From the NCBI GenBank assembly GCA_022841825.1, contig JALHQT010000004.1, positions 124,001 through 188,000 of the forward strand: DNA of 64,000 nt, read 5' to 3'. Within the stretch, counting starts at the first letter, position 1. Each line of letters starts with the position of its first letter. Source of the stretch: Anaerolineae bacterium. GTDB lineage: Bacteria > Chloroflexota > Anaerolineae > Aggregatilineales > Phototrophicaceae. A program made the translations under genes and the position numbers. Positions 38,394-48,045 of this stretch are shown in pieces. The notes under the pieces are model-generated. The model was given only the letters and a program-made list of their open reading frames with translations. It did no database searches and was not told the origin of the DNA.

Positions 38394-38421
38394 GTAGGGG
38401 CGCAATTTATTGCGCCCCTAC
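38394..38421. repeat. GTAGGGGCG palindrome, metY-metX gap
   Basis: A 28-bp sequence with perfect 12-bp arms, GTAGGGGCGCAA and TTGCGCCCCTAC, and a 4-nt loop. An almost identical copy lies at 62377-62404. It could form a hairpin in the metYX mRNA. Confidence 0.75.
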
Positions 38422-38471
38422 ACCCAACATCGTACATACTGTTGAAGACTGAGAGATGACACGGAGCGCAG

Positions 38472-39674
38472 ATGGCGACGCTCAACGGACATCATGCAAG
38501 ACCCCACGATCCCCATTCCGTCGGCATTGTCCAGCGGCAGTACGCACACTTCGATGTCGTGCTGCCGCTGCGCAGCGGTGCCCGACTGGAAGGCTTCACG
38601 CTGGCATACGAAACGTACGGTCAGCTCAACGCGGAGCGCACGAACGCGATCATGATCTGCCATGCGCTTTCCGGGGATGCGCATGTCGCGGGTTATTTCA
38701 CCGACGACCCGGCTGAGAAACCGGGGTGGTGGGATGAAGCGGTTGGTCCGGGCAAGATGTTCGATACCGACCGTTATTTCGTGATCTGTTCTAACGTCAT
38801 CGGTGGCTGTCAGGGCAGCACAGGTCCCTCCTCGCTCGCCCCTGATGGTCGCCCCTACGCGCTGCGCTTCCCCGTCCTCACCGTCGCCGATATGGTTCGT
38901 GCTCAAACCCACCTCCTCGAATTTCTGAACATTCCCACCCTTTTCGCCGTCGCAGGCGGCAGCATGGGCGGGATGCAGGCGCTGCAATGGGCGGTCGATT
39001 ACCCGGAACGTGTGCGCAACGTCCTGTTCATCGCGGCGACACCCGTCTCATCCACACAGAATATCGCCTTCAACGAGTTGGGGCGGCAGGCGATCTACGC
39101 CGACCCACGCTGGAATCGCGGCGATTATTACGACAGTGCAGACCGTCCCGATGGCGGGCTGGCGGTCGCGCGCATGATCGGGCACATCACCTACATGTGC
39201 GAGGACTCGCTGAACCACAAGTTCGGACGCCAATTTCATGGGCACGACGGTTATGGCTTCACGTTTGAGACCGACTTCGAGGTCGAAAGCTACTTTCGCT
39301 ACCAGGGGCAGAAGTTCACCCAGCGTTTCGATGCCAACAGCTATCTCTACATCACCAAGGCGTTGGACTATTTCGACATCGCGGATGGCTACGGCTCGCT
39401 GTCGGCGGCGCTGGAGCGTCTGCGCGCTGAGACGCTGGTCGTCAGCTTCAGCAGCGATTGGCTGTATACGGCGGAGCAGGCGCTTGACCTGGTGACGGTG
39501 CTGGAACAGATCGGCAAAGAGGTTGAGTATCATCTGATCCAGGCGAATTTCGGTCACGACTCCTTCCTGGTCGAGGTCGAGCTGATGACCCGGCTGATCG
39601 GCGGCTATCTGGACAGGCAGTGGCAGCGTGAGCAGGCGCGTCTTGCGGAGACCCCCAAGCCCGATGTAAGCTGA
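38472..39674 (+). CDS. metX: Homoserine O-acyltransferase (MetX)
   Basis: The 400-aa alpha/beta-hydrolase-fold enzyme has LAYETYGQLNAERTNAIMICHALSGDAHVAG, WWDEAVGPGKMFDTDRYFVICSNVIGGCQGSTGP, and the nucleophile VAGGSMGGMQALQWAVDYPERV. Near the C-terminus are SFSSDWLYTAEQ and FGHDSFLVE with the acid and base. It activates homoserine, most likely as O-acetylhomoserine for MetY; some family members use succinyl-CoA. GGAG precedes the start. Confidence 0.95.
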   Translation: MATLNGHHARPHDPHSVGIVQRQYAHFDVVLPLRSGARLEGFTLAYETYGQLNAERTNAIMICHALSGDAHVAGYFTDDPAEKPGWWDEAVGPGKMFDTDRYFVICSNVIGGCQGSTGPSSLAPDGRPYALRFPVLTVADMVRAQTHLLEFLNIPTLFAVAGGSMGGMQALQWAVDYPERVRNVLFIAATPVSSTQNIAFNELGRQAIYADPRWNRGDYYDSADRPDGGLAVARMIGHITYMCEDSLNHKFGRQFHGHDGYGFTFETDFEVESYFRYQGQKFTQRFDANSYLYITKALDYFDIADGYGSLSAALERLRAETLVVSFSSDWLYTAEQALDLVTVLEQIGKEVEYHLIQANFGHDSFLVEVELMTRLIGGYLDRQWQREQARLAETPKPDVS

Positions 39675-39711
39675 GGCGCAGACTTCCGCTTCTTGTCGTG
39701 AGGGTACTGCT

Positions 39712-40095
39712 TTGTCTGACCAACCTGTTCCGGTGATAAACCCAACCGAGCTGAAAGCGCGCATCGATGCGGGCACGGCTCCGCTGCTGCTGGATGTGCG
39801 CAATCCCGACGAGTGGGAGATCGCCAGCATCGAAGGGTCGATCAAGATCACGCTGCCACAGGTGCAGATGGCGGCGCAGCAGATCGCCTACTTTGGCAAG
39901 CCGCGCGAGGAAACGGTGCTGGGGCAAGTCCCGACCGACCAGCCCATCGTCGTGCACTGCCATCACGGGGCGCGCAGCGAGTATGCAATCATGATCCTGC
40001 GCGAAGTTGGCTACCAAGCAGAGAATCTCATCAATCTCGAAGGCGGCATCGACGCCTGGTCGGTCGAAGCCGATCCAAACGTATCTCGCTACTGA
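39712..40095 (+). CDS. Rhodanese-domain sulfurtransferase
   Basis: The 127-aa protein starts at TTG 39712, with GAGGG upstream. A single rhodanese domain is present: LLLDVRNPDEWEIASIEGSIKITL and the active-site loop CHHGARSEYA, where Cys is the persulfide carrier, then LINLEGGIDAWSVEADP. It moves sulfane sulfur between partners. It lies 37 nt after metX and probably shares its transcript, consistent with sulfur metabolism. Confidence 0.88.
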   Translation: MSDQPVPVINPTELKARIDAGTAPLLLDVRNPDEWEIASIEGSIKITLPQVQMAAQQIAYFGKPREETVLGQVPTDQPIVVHCHHGARSEYAIMILREVGYQAENLINLEGGIDAWSVEADPNVSRY

Positions 40096-40138
40096 TTTGC
40101 TCACGAAATCATGTTGAGAAGATATGCGGAGGAGCAAG

Positions 40139-40849
40139 ATGTCAATTCTGACCACCGGACGGAAAATCGATCAGAGCGGTCACCTGATTGATGGGAGCGG
40201 ATTCACCTATGACAGTGGTGGACGGCTCGAAGAACTGCTCAATCATCGCGTATCGCCACTTTTCTCGCAGCCCATCACTGGAGAATGGGTTTTTGGATTG
40301 GTCACCGCTTTGGAAATGCGGGGCGAGTATGAACGCGGGGTTGGGGTCTTCGCTCCTGGAAACGCGGGACCACCGGAGCATTTCCATCCCTCCTACGATG
40401 AACACTTTGACGTACTCTATGGCGACTTCATCTTTCGGATTGATGGCAACGAGCGTAGGATTGGTGCGGGCGAGAAGCTGGTCGTTGCGAAAGGTACTCC
40501 GCACACGTTTCGCTGCGTAGGCGAAACGCACGGCGCGGCGATTGTGGAGACACGTCCGGCTGCCAGGATCGGCGAGGTTATTGCCACCCTCTTTGGTCTC
40601 GCACATGAAGGCTCACTTACGCCGCAGGGTCAGCCGAAGCTGCTCCAGGCGATGGTCATCGGGAGCGAATATGTCGATGACACAGTGTTCACCAGCCCAC
40701 CACCCAGCATCGCCATACCGATTGCAAAGGCTCTTGCCCCCCTCGGTCGTCTGCTGGGCTACCGCCCGACCTATCCGCGATTTGCAGAAGAGTCCTATTG
40801 GAGTGCGCGCGTGGAACAACCCCCACGCATCCAGCCCGATAGCGCCTGA
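40139..40849 (+). CDS. Cupin-domain protein
   Basis: The 236-aa protein starts at ATG 40139, with GGAGG eight bases upstream. It has one cupin barrel: GPPEHFHPSYDEHFDVLYGDFIFRIDG supplies the metal-binding His and Glu residues, and GEKLVVAKGTPHTFRCVG the second motif. The C-terminal 80 residues are outside the barrel and not recognised. Function is unknown; cupins include oxygenases, isomerases and sensors. Confidence 0.8.
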   Translation: MSILTTGRKIDQSGHLIDGSGFTYDSGGRLEELLNHRVSPLFSQPITGEWVFGLVTALEMRGEYERGVGVFAPGNAGPPEHFHPSYDEHFDVLYGDFIFRIDGNERRIGAGEKLVVAKGTPHTFRCVGETHGAAIVETRPAARIGEVIATLFGLAHEGSLTPQGQPKLLQAMVIGSEYVDDTVFTSPPPSIAIPIAKALAPLGRLLGYRPTYPRFAEESYWSARVEQPPRIQPDSA

Positions 40850-40898
40850 TGTCCACGGGAGCAGACAGGTGTATCTGCGATATCGCTTTTGGGCGGCG

Positions 40899-43800
40899 TT
40901 ATTGACCGCGTAACCTGCGCAGTTCCGCCAGCTTACTGAGGATCGTCAGCATCCGCGTCTGCCAATCGCCCTCGAACGGGACTTCGACGGCGGTGCGTGT
41001 GACGCGGATGTCCTTGCCCAGGCGCAGCGCCAGCACATCGCGGTTGATCTGCGGGAGGTAGGGTAGGCGGATGTCGATGCGCCCCTCGCGTTTGAGGATG
41101 GCGGTCGCGCTGACTGCCTCTGCCAGCAGCTTGACCTGGATCTGGTACAACATGCCTTCGACCGCCGACGGCAGCACGCCAAAGCGGTCGATCAGCTCCG
41201 CGCGCATCGTATCGACTTCTTCGACACGTTCCAGTCCGCCGATACGACGATAGATGTTCAGTCGCAGTTCGAGTTCCGGGATGTAATCGGTCGGCAGATA
41301 TGCCATGAGCGGCAGGTCGATGACGATGGCGCTCTCGCTCAGGGTGCGCGTCGTGCGCCCTGGGTCTTCTCCCTTCAGACGACTGACCGCCTGCGCCAGC
41401 ATTTGCGTGTAGAGGTGCAGTCCGATGGCGGCGACATGCCCGGTCTGGCGCGTGCTGAGGATGTCGCCTGCGCCGCGCAGCTCCAGGTCTCGCATGGCGA
41501 TCTGGTAACCCGACCCCAGATCAACGTACTCCGACAGCGTTTCCAGGCGAACGCGGGCGTCATCGGTCAGGCGGTTGTCGGCGGGGTGGAAGAAGTAGGC
41601 ATACGCCTGCTGCGCGCTGCGACCAACGCGCCCGCGTAACTGATACAACTGCGCCATGCCAAACCAATCGGCGCGATCCACGATCAACGTGTTGGCGTTG
41701 GGGATGTCCAAGCCGCTTTCGATGATCGAGGTGGCAAGCAGGATGTCGTATTCACCATTGCCGAATGCTTCCATGACATTTTCAAGCTGATGCGCGTCCA
41801 TCTGCCCGTGCGCCATGACCATACGCGCTTCCGGCACGATGCGCGCCATCTTGTCGTAGATCAGGTCTAAGGACTGCACGCGGTTGTGGACGACGAAGAC
41901 CTGCCCGCCGCGCTCCATCTCGCGCAGCACCGCCTGTCTCACCAGGCGCTCGTCGAAGGTGCCGACATGCGTGATGATCGGCAGCCGTTCTTCCGGCGGT
42001 GTCTGAATCATGCTGATGTCGCGGACGCCCGTCAGCCCCATATAGAGCGTGCGCGGGATCGGCGTGGCGGTCAGCGTGAGGACATCAACCTGCGTGCGCA
42101 GCGACTTGAGATATTCCTTGTGCTTGACGCCAAAGCGCTGTTCCTCGTCAATGACGATTAAGCCGAGATCTTTGAACTGGACATCTGCTTGTAACAGGCG
42201 ATGCGTGCCGATGATGATGTCAAGCTCGCCAAGCGCCAGTCTGCCGAGGATGGCAGCCTGCTCATGGCGCGTGCGGAAACGCGAAAGCGCCTCGATCCGT
42301 ACCGGAAACGCGCCCATGCGGCGGCGGAAGGTCTCGTAGTGCTGCTGTGCCAGGATGGTCGTCGGTACGAGCACGGCGACTTGTTTGCCATCGACTATCG
42401 CCTTGAATGCGGCGCGAATGGCGACTTCGGTCTTGCCATAACCGACATCGCCGCAAATCAGGCGATCCATCGGATGGGGTTTTTCCATGTCGTGTTTGAC
42501 TTCGCGGACGGCGCGCAGTTGGTCATCGGTTTCGATGAACGGAAATGCCGCTTCCATCTCCAACTGCCAGGGGCTGTCGGGTCCGTAGGCGACGCCCGGC
42601 GCGCTGGCACGCGCGGCGTAAAGGGCGAGCAGCTCCTGCGCTTCTTCTTCGACCGCCTTCTGTGCTTTGCTCTTGATGCGCGACCAATCCGCCTGACCGA
42701 GTTTGCTGATGGGTGGCGGTGCGTCGTCCGCGCCGACATAGCGCGTCAGGCGGTCGGTCTGATGGATGGGCACGTACAGGGCGTCGGTGCCGCCATATTC
42801 GACCATCAGGTATTCGCGTTCGATGCCTTCGAGCGTGCGACGGCGCAGCCCTGCGAAACGCCCAATGCCATGATCGATGTGGACGACATAATCGCCTTCA
42901 CGCAGGTCACTCGCCGTCACGGGCGGCGCTTTGCTCTTGCGCGCCAGATTGCGGCGGCGCGGTTCCGGGCGCGACCAGCCGAAGATTTCGGCGTCGGTGA
43001 AGAGATGCAGGTCGCCACTTTCGGTGCGCAGGCGGAACCCCTCCTGCATCGCGCCATCGATCAGGGTCACGCTGCCGCCGTCGGGCGGGGCGGGCAGGGA
43101 TGTTGTAAGCGTCGCGGACATGGTGTCCTGTTCGCGCCACAGTTCAAGGATGCGCTGCGCCTGCACCGTCACGCCGATGACGCGGTCGCCCCCTGCACGC
43201 AAGCCGCGAAGTTCAGTCAGCAGCGTCTTGAGCTGCCCGCCAAAGCGTTTGCCGGGCGCGAGCAGACGATGGAGCGCGGGCGCGTCTGAAGTGGGATCTT
43301 GGAGCATCCCGAAATCGACCACCTGATGGCGTGCCAGCCCCGCCTCGATCTCCCCCCAGCCCAGGTAGGGACGTGGGTGGTCGGGCGCAAGAAGAGACGC
43401 TGCCAGCTTTTCCGCGCGTGTTTCCTCCGCGCGCGCCGCAATCTCATGCACCGCCGCCATCAGCTCCTGACCGTCTTCCAGAACGATCAGAGCGCCCTGT
43501 GGCGCATAGTCGAGCAGGTTGGTGGTATCGGCATACAGGTACGAGAGGTAGTGCTCGATGGTCGGAAAGGTCGCGCCGCTTTCTAGCGCCGCCAGATCCT
43601 CGCGGGGACTGGTGGGGTCGTTCGACGTCTCGACTAGTGTGCCGAACCAGTCGCGCAGCCGTGCTGCGAGCGCGGGTGCGAATTCGGGCAGCGCCTCGCG
43701 AGCTGGCGGGATGATGACGCTGTCCAGCGCGGTGGTCGAACGCTGGGTGTTAGGGTCGAAGGTGCGGATCGTGTCGATTTCGTCATCAAAGAAATCGATG

Positions 43801-44390
43801 CGAACGGGGGAATCGCTTGCCGACGGGAAGATATCGACAATGCCACCGCGCCGGCTGTATGTGCCCGGCTGCACGACCAGGGATGTTGGCTCGTAACCGA
43901 GCTTCACCCAGCTTCCGATCAGCCGCTCAAGGGTCTCCCGTCCCCCGCGCCGAAGCGTGATTTGCCGTTCCCGAAAGATCGGTGGCGGGAGGGTGCGCTG
44001 CATGAGCGCGCGGGCGGATGTGACGACGATGGGGCGCTGCCCGGCATTGGTGAGCGCGGACAGTGTTTCCAACCGCGCGCGGATGCTGCTCTCGCCCCAC
44101 GCAGCGCGCTCGTAGAATGACGCGGCAGGCTCGGCGAAGCGGTCGATCAACAGGGTTTCGCCTAACCAGATCGGGAGTTGTTCGGAAACGTTGTACGAGC
44201 GGTCAATGCGCGCCGTGACATAGATGACTGGCGCGCGCCAATCGCCTGCTAATGCCGCCAGCACGTAGGGGCGCGCAGCACGCAGAATGCCCAGTTGGTT
44301 CTGCGCGTGCCCGTCGCGCAGCCCGTGAAGGAGTTGTTTGTAGGCGCTGGTATCGCGCAGGAGCATCAGCAGCCCAGATAAGTCCATCAT
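40899..44390 (-). CDS. mfd: Transcription-repair coupling factor
   Basis: The 1163-aa protein has the full Mfd layout: a UvrB-like N-terminal module (SYNVSEQLPIWLGETLLIDRF...), RRGGIVDIFPS, a CarD-like RNA polymerase-interaction domain (REGDYVVHIDHGIGRFAGLRRR...EYLMVEYGGTDALYVP) and the translocase core with MDRLICGDVGYGKTEVAIRAAF, the DEEQ box and GRVGRSAQQAYAYFF. A C-terminal TRCF domain ends the protein. It removes RNA polymerase stalled at lesions and recruits UvrA. Its start overlaps the end of pth by 4 nt. Confidence 0.95.
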   Translation of the reverse strand: MMDLSGLLMLLRDTSAYKQLLHGLRDGHAQNQLGILRAARPYVLAALAGDWRAPVIYVTARIDRSYNVSEQLPIWLGETLLIDRFAEPAASFYERAAWGESSIRARLETLSALTNAGQRPIVVTSARALMQRTLPPPIFRERQITLRRGGRETLERLIGSWVKLGYEPTSLVVQPGTYSRRGGIVDIFPSASDSPVRIDFFDDEIDTIRTFDPNTQRSTTALDSVIIPPAREALPEFAPALAARLRDWFGTLVETSNDPTSPREDLAALESGATFPTIEHYLSYLYADTTNLLDYAPQGALIVLEDGQELMAAVHEIAARAEETRAEKLAASLLAPDHPRPYLGWGEIEAGLARHQVVDFGMLQDPTSDAPALHRLLAPGKRFGGQLKTLLTELRGLRAGGDRVIGVTVQAQRILELWREQDTMSATLTTSLPAPPDGGSVTLIDGAMQEGFRLRTESGDLHLFTDAEIFGWSRPEPRRRNLARKSKAPPVTASDLREGDYVVHIDHGIGRFAGLRRRTLEGIEREYLMVEYGGTDALYVPIHQTDRLTRYVGADDAPPPISKLGQADWSRIKSKAQKAVEEEAQELLALYAARASAPGVAYGPDSPWQLEMEAAFPFIETDDQLRAVREVKHDMEKPHPMDRLICGDVGYGKTEVAIRAAFKAIVDGKQVAVLVPTTILAQQHYETFRRRMGAFPVRIEALSRFRTRHEQAAILGRLALGELDIIIGTHRLLQADVQFKDLGLIVIDEEQRFGVKHKEYLKSLRTQVDVLTLTATPIPRTLYMGLTGVRDISMIQTPPEERLPIITHVGTFDERLVRQAVLREMERGGQVFVVHNRVQSLDLIYDKMARIVPEARMVMAHGQMDAHQLENVMEAFGNGEYDILLATSIIESGLDIPNANTLIVDRADWFGMAQLYQLRGRVGRSAQQAYAYFFHPADNRLTDDARVRLETLSEYVDLGSGYQIAMRDLELRGAGDILSTRQTGHVAAIGLHLYTQMLAQAVSRLKGEDPGRTTRTLSESAIVIDLPLMAYLPTDYIPELELRLNIYRRIGGLERVEEVDTMRAELIDRFGVLPSAVEGMLYQIQVKLLAEAVSATAILKREGRIDIRLPYLPQINRDVLALRLGKDIRVTRTAVEVPFEGDWQTRMLTILSKLAELRRLRGQ

Positions 44391-45010
44391 TCGGCGCTTT
44401 CCGGAGGCTTTGCGGGTTTTTCCGGCTTGGGGGCTTCGCCCGCGCCGTTGTAGCGATTCATCGCCGGGTCAATGCCGTCGGTCAGCCAGGTTTCTATCGC
44501 CTTGATCGCGCGGTCGATCATCTCGACCGCGCTGATTTCCTCGTCGCCCTTGAACGGCTGCAAGACATAATCCGCCGGGTTCATACGCCCCGGCGGGCGA
44601 CCGATGCCCATGCGAATGCGATTGATCTCCTGCGTGCCCAACCTCTGGAGAATGTGCTTCATGCCGTTCTGTCCGCCGGAACTACCGCTCTTGCGCAGGC
44701 GCAGCGTCCCCATCGGAATGTCAAGGTCGTCGCAGACGATTAGGATTTTCTCAGTCGGGATCTTATAAAAACTCGCCAGGGGTCCCACGGAATCGCCGCT
44801 GACATTCATGAACGTCTGTGGTTTCGCCAGCAGGACGCGCTTGCCCAGGATCGTGCCGCCGCCGACGAGCGCCCGCTGTTCGAGCTTTGTCAGCGTGATG
44901 CCGTGTTTCGCCGCCAGCGCGTTCACGCTGCGAAAGCCGATGTTGTGGCGCGTGTTTTCATACTTGGAGCCAGGATTTCCCAGCCCCACGATCAAATACA
45001 TATCCGGCAT
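44387..45010 (-). CDS. pth: Peptidyl-tRNA hydrolase
   Basis: This 207-aa protein has all Pth motifs: LIVGLGNPGSKYENTRHNIGF with the catalytic His, LAKPQTFMNVSGDSV, VCDDLDIPMGTLRLRKSGSSGGQNGMKHI and the active-site region RIRMGIGRPPG. It recycles peptidyl-tRNAs that fall off ribosomes. The Lys/Pro/Glu-rich C-terminal tail (about 185-207) is an extension. AGGAG precedes the start. The mfd gene follows with a 4-nt overlap, an order seen in many bacteria. Confidence 0.95.
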   Translation of the reverse strand: MPDMYLIVGLGNPGSKYENTRHNIGFRSVNALAAKHGITLTKLEQRALVGGGTILGKRVLLAKPQTFMNVSGDSVGPLASFYKIPTEKILIVCDDLDIPMGTLRLRKSGSSGGQNGMKHILQRLGTQEINRIRMGIGRPPGRMNPADYVLQPFKGDEEISAVEMIDRAIKAIETWLTDGIDPAMNRYNGAGEAPKPEKPAKPPESAE

Positions 45011-45168
45011 GACTCTGCTCCTGGGAAGACCGCGAACTCATTATAGTCGCCCGACCGACGGACTTGCAGACCCAAGTGCTTCATGGTTCTGCCATCCATG
45101 AGGACGCTTTACCATCTTCAGGCTGTCCTAACAGAATTTATTTTTACCTTTGCAAGGTTCATGAAAGG

Positions 45169-45196
45169 TTGACTTAAGGTAGTAAAACCATACTAC
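45169..45196 (+). promoter_or_regulatory. Possible promoter with GTAGTA dyad
   Basis: TTGACT (45169-45174) resembles a -35 box. A perfect 6-bp dyad GTAGTA-AAACCA-TACTAC follows at 45179-45196 and would cover the -10 position, whose match is poor. It lies 64 bp before the sugar transferase and could be a repressor site. Confidence 0.35.
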
Positions 45197-45259
45197 TCAA
45201 AGTCGCTTGTCATCTGGCAAGAGTTATTCGCGCTTGCTTCGTGAGTGAAACCAGGGCTT

Positions 45260-45943
45260 ATGATGATTACCCCGACTTCCTCCACTGTTTCCCGGCGCGT
45301 TTCTGCACTTCCCCTTGTCCTTCGCCAGCTCTATCTGCCTGCGCGCGGATTATCGCCTGCCCAAAGGCTGCTGAAACGAGTTATCGATCTCTTGCTATCC
45401 AGCGTGTGTTTCGCCCTGGCGCTGCCGATGCTGGTGTTGATCGCCGTCGCCATCAAACTGGAGTCGCCGGGTCCTATCCTGGTGCGCCAGCGGCGGGTGG
45501 GCGAGGGTGGGCGGCTGTTTAACCTTTACCGCTTTCGGACGACGTCGCTTGAGTCCGAGGTCATGCACGCTTCATCTACGCAACCGAGCCGCCATCGCCA
45601 CAACTTGCTGATGGTTCGCGGCGCATCACAGACGCGGGTTGGGGCACTGCTTGGCGCTGCGAGCCTGGATGCATTGCCCCAGTTGATCAATATTCTTCGG
45701 GGAGACCTCAGCCTGGTGGGTCCTCGCCCGGAACTGCCCCAGGCGGTCGAACAGTATCATTCCTGGCAGCGTGCGCGCCTCCTTGTGCCCCAGGGATTGA
45801 CGGGGTGGTGGCAGGTGAACGGGCGCACTTCATACAGCGTCGAGGATGACCTGTACTATGTCGAGCACTATTCGATTTGGCTTGATCTGAAGATCATCCT
45901 GATGACGCTTGCGGTACTGTTGGGATTTGACGAGTCTGTCTAG
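45260..45943 (+). CDS. Polyprenyl-phosphate sugar transferase (catalytic domain only)
   Basis: The 227-aa protein has one membrane helix near residues 40-65 and the bacterial sugar transferase domain: KRVIDLLLSSV, PILVRQRRVGEGGRLFNLYRFRT, SLDALPQLINILRGDLSLVGPRPELP, GLTGWWQVNGRTSYSVEDDLYYVEHYS. It lacks the multi-pass N-terminal part of WcaJ-like proteins. It starts a glycan on undecaprenyl phosphate. The segment between the two motifs is shortened and carries few of the usual Lys/Arg residues. Start GTG 45245 is an alternative. Confidence 0.85.
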   Translation: MMITPTSSTVSRRVSALPLVLRQLYLPARGLSPAQRLLKRVIDLLLSSVCFALALPMLVLIAVAIKLESPGPILVRQRRVGEGGRLFNLYRFRTTSLESEVMHASSTQPSRHRHNLLMVRGASQTRVGALLGAASLDALPQLINILRGDLSLVGPRPELPQAVEQYHSWQRARLLVPQGLTGWWQVNGRTSYSVEDDLYYVEHYSIWLDLKIILMTLAVLLGFDESV

Positions 45944-45963
45944 CGCATCTTCCCGTCTCCCCG

Positions 45964-47880
45964 CTATGCGATTTCGCGCTGCGCACGGAACTGCGTCTCG
46001 TAAAGCTGCGCGTACAAGCCTCCCTGCTCAATCAGAACGTCGTGCGTTCCACGTTCGACGATTTGCCCTCGGTCAATCACGAGGATGACATCCGCCGATA
46101 GGATCGTGCTGAGACGGTGGGCGATGACGATGCTTGTGCGCCCGACCATGATCTTCTCCAGCGCATCCTGAATCAACGCCTCCGATTGACTATCCAGATG
46201 ACTCGTCGCCTCGTCCAGAACCAGCACACGCGGATTCTTGAGAATGACGCGCGCGATGGCGATGCGCTGCTTTTCGCCACCACTCAGGCGATAGCCGCGT
46301 TCCCCAACAATCGTGTCATAGCCCTTGGGTAATCCGCTGATGAAATCGTGGATGTTGGCGGCTTTGCAGGCGGCTTCAACCTCTGCCTGTGTCGCGTTCA
46401 GTCGCGCGTAGAGCAGATTGGTGCGGATGGTGTCGTGGAAGAGATGCGTCTCCTGGGTCACCATGCCGACATACTCATTCAGCGATACTTTTGTGATGTC
46501 GCGCAGGTCTAGCCCGTCGAGCAGGATCTGCCCTTCGCTTGGGTCGTACAGGCGCGGGATCAGGTAGGTGAGCGTCGTTTTTCCAGCGCCGCTGGGTCCG
46601 ACGAGCGCGACGAGCTGTCCCGGATGGATGGCGAACGAGATATGTTCGAGCGCCATCTCACGCGCCTGGGTGCGGACATCGCTGGCTTCGCCCGCGTCTT
46701 CACCTGACGCGCCGGACAGCACTGCTTTCACGTTGTCGATTCGTCCATAGCGCCGGACCTGGCTCAGTAGTCCGGTGCTGCTGCTGTCGTACCTGAACGA
46801 GACATCATCGAAGATCAGCTCACCCTGTACGTTCTTGAGTGCGACTGCGCCGACTTTGTCCGACACCTCGTGCGGCAGGTCAGTGACTTCAAACACACGC
46901 TCGAAGGAGACGACGGCGGTCGAAAACTCGACCGGCGCGTTGACGAGGTATTGCAGCGGACCATAGAGTTGTCCCAGGTAAGCAGCGAAGGCGGCGATGG
47001 TGCCGATGGTAAATGTGCCTTGCAGGACGAAATTACCGCCGACCCAGTAGACGACCGCTGTGCCGACGACGCTGATCAAGCCCAACAGCCCCCAGAACTG
47101 ACTGCCCATGACCGCGCGCTGGATGCCGATGTCGCGCACGCGGGCAGAGCGGTCGCTGAAGCGGTCGATCTCGACCTGCTCACGCCCGAACAGCTTGACG
47201 AGCAGCGAACCGCTGATGTCGAGAGTCTCGTTCATCATGGCATTCATCTCGGCATTGATGTCCATCTGCTCGCGGGCAATGCGGCGGAGGCGGACACCGA
47301 TGGCGCGCGCGGGATAATAGATGAGCGGGAGCACGAGCAAGCCGAGGAGGGTCAAGCGCCATTCGAGCGAAAGCATGACGGCGAGTGTGGCGATGACGGT
47401 GATGCTGTTGGTGACGATGCCGATGATCGTGTCGCTGATCGCCGTTTGCGCGTTGACGACATCATTGTTGAGGCGGCTCATCAGCTCACCCGTGCGGCTG
47501 TTGGTGAAGAAACGCAGCGACATGTGCTGAAGGTGCGCAAAGAGGGTGCGACGCAGGTCGTAGATCACGCCTTCGCCGATGCTGGAGTTGTAGCGGCGGA
47601 TGATGATGCTCAAGCCCGTGCTGATGATCGGAATCAGTATCAAGCCCGCTGCCAGCAGATTCAGGCGTCCGGCATCGCCATTCGGCAGCGTATAGTCGAT
47701 CAGGTCGCGCAGGATTAACGGCGTGATTAAGCCGAGCGCGGTCTGGACGAGGATCAGCAGCAGCAGCAGGACGAGCAAGAGTCGATAGGGCTTGGCATAG
47801 CCCAGGACGCGGCGGACGAGTGCCCACGACCATTTCGCTTTCGTATCTTCATCGCCATGCGGATAGGCGTATCGCCACAT
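45964..47880 (-). CDS. ABC-type exporter, fused membrane and ATPase domains
   Basis: The 638-aa half-transporter starts at ATG 47880, with AAGG upstream. Six transmembrane helices fill residues about 25-330. The ATPase domain has Walker A GPSGAGKTT, the signature LSGGEKQRIAIARV, Walker B RVLVLDEATSHLD and the switch His (IVIAHRLSTI). It resembles MsbA/LmrA-type multidrug or lipid exporters that work as homodimers. An insertion of about 40 residues precedes the Walker A (LLSQVRRYGRIDNVKAVLSG...). The substrate is unknown. Confidence 0.92.
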   Translation of the reverse strand: MWRYAYPHGDEDTKAKWSWALVRRVLGYAKPYRLLLVLLLLLILVQTALGLITPLILRDLIDYTLPNGDAGRLNLLAAGLILIPIISTGLSIIIRRYNSSIGEGVIYDLRRTLFAHLQHMSLRFFTNSRTGELMSRLNNDVVNAQTAISDTIIGIVTNSITVIATLAVMLSLEWRLTLLGLLVLPLIYYPARAIGVRLRRIAREQMDINAEMNAMMNETLDISGSLLVKLFGREQVEIDRFSDRSARVRDIGIQRAVMGSQFWGLLGLISVVGTAVVYWVGGNFVLQGTFTIGTIAAFAAYLGQLYGPLQYLVNAPVEFSTAVVSFERVFEVTDLPHEVSDKVGAVALKNVQGELIFDDVSFRYDSSSTGLLSQVRRYGRIDNVKAVLSGASGEDAGEASDVRTQAREMALEHISFAIHPGQLVALVGPSGAGKTTLTYLIPRLYDPSEGQILLDGLDLRDITKVSLNEYVGMVTQETHLFHDTIRTNLLYARLNATQAEVEAACKAANIHDFISGLPKGYDTIVGERGYRLSGGEKQRIAIARVILKNPRVLVLDEATSHLDSQSEALIQDALEKIMVGRTSIVIAHRLSTILSADVILVIDRGQIVERGTHDVLIEQGGLYAQLYETQFRAQREIA

Positions 47881-48045
47881 AATTTTGACCTTTGGTGAGC
47901 AACACTTAATGTGATGACCTGCATCCCAGTGGATGGGTGCGTCGTGCGAGGTGCGCATGAGCAGGACAGTATGCGGACACAGATTATACCACCTTCAGGT
48001 ATAACCGGATGAATGCGCGCTGTCACCTGCCTTTTTGCGCAGGGT

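Noticed and set aside
37013-38485. 490-aa reading frame antisense to metY
   Set aside because: Arg/Ala-rich composition without motifs; a shadow of the GC-rich metY codons on the other strand.
42201-43289. 362-aa reading frame antisense to mfd
   Set aside because: Lies within mfd, lacks motifs, and its composition reflects the mfd codons.
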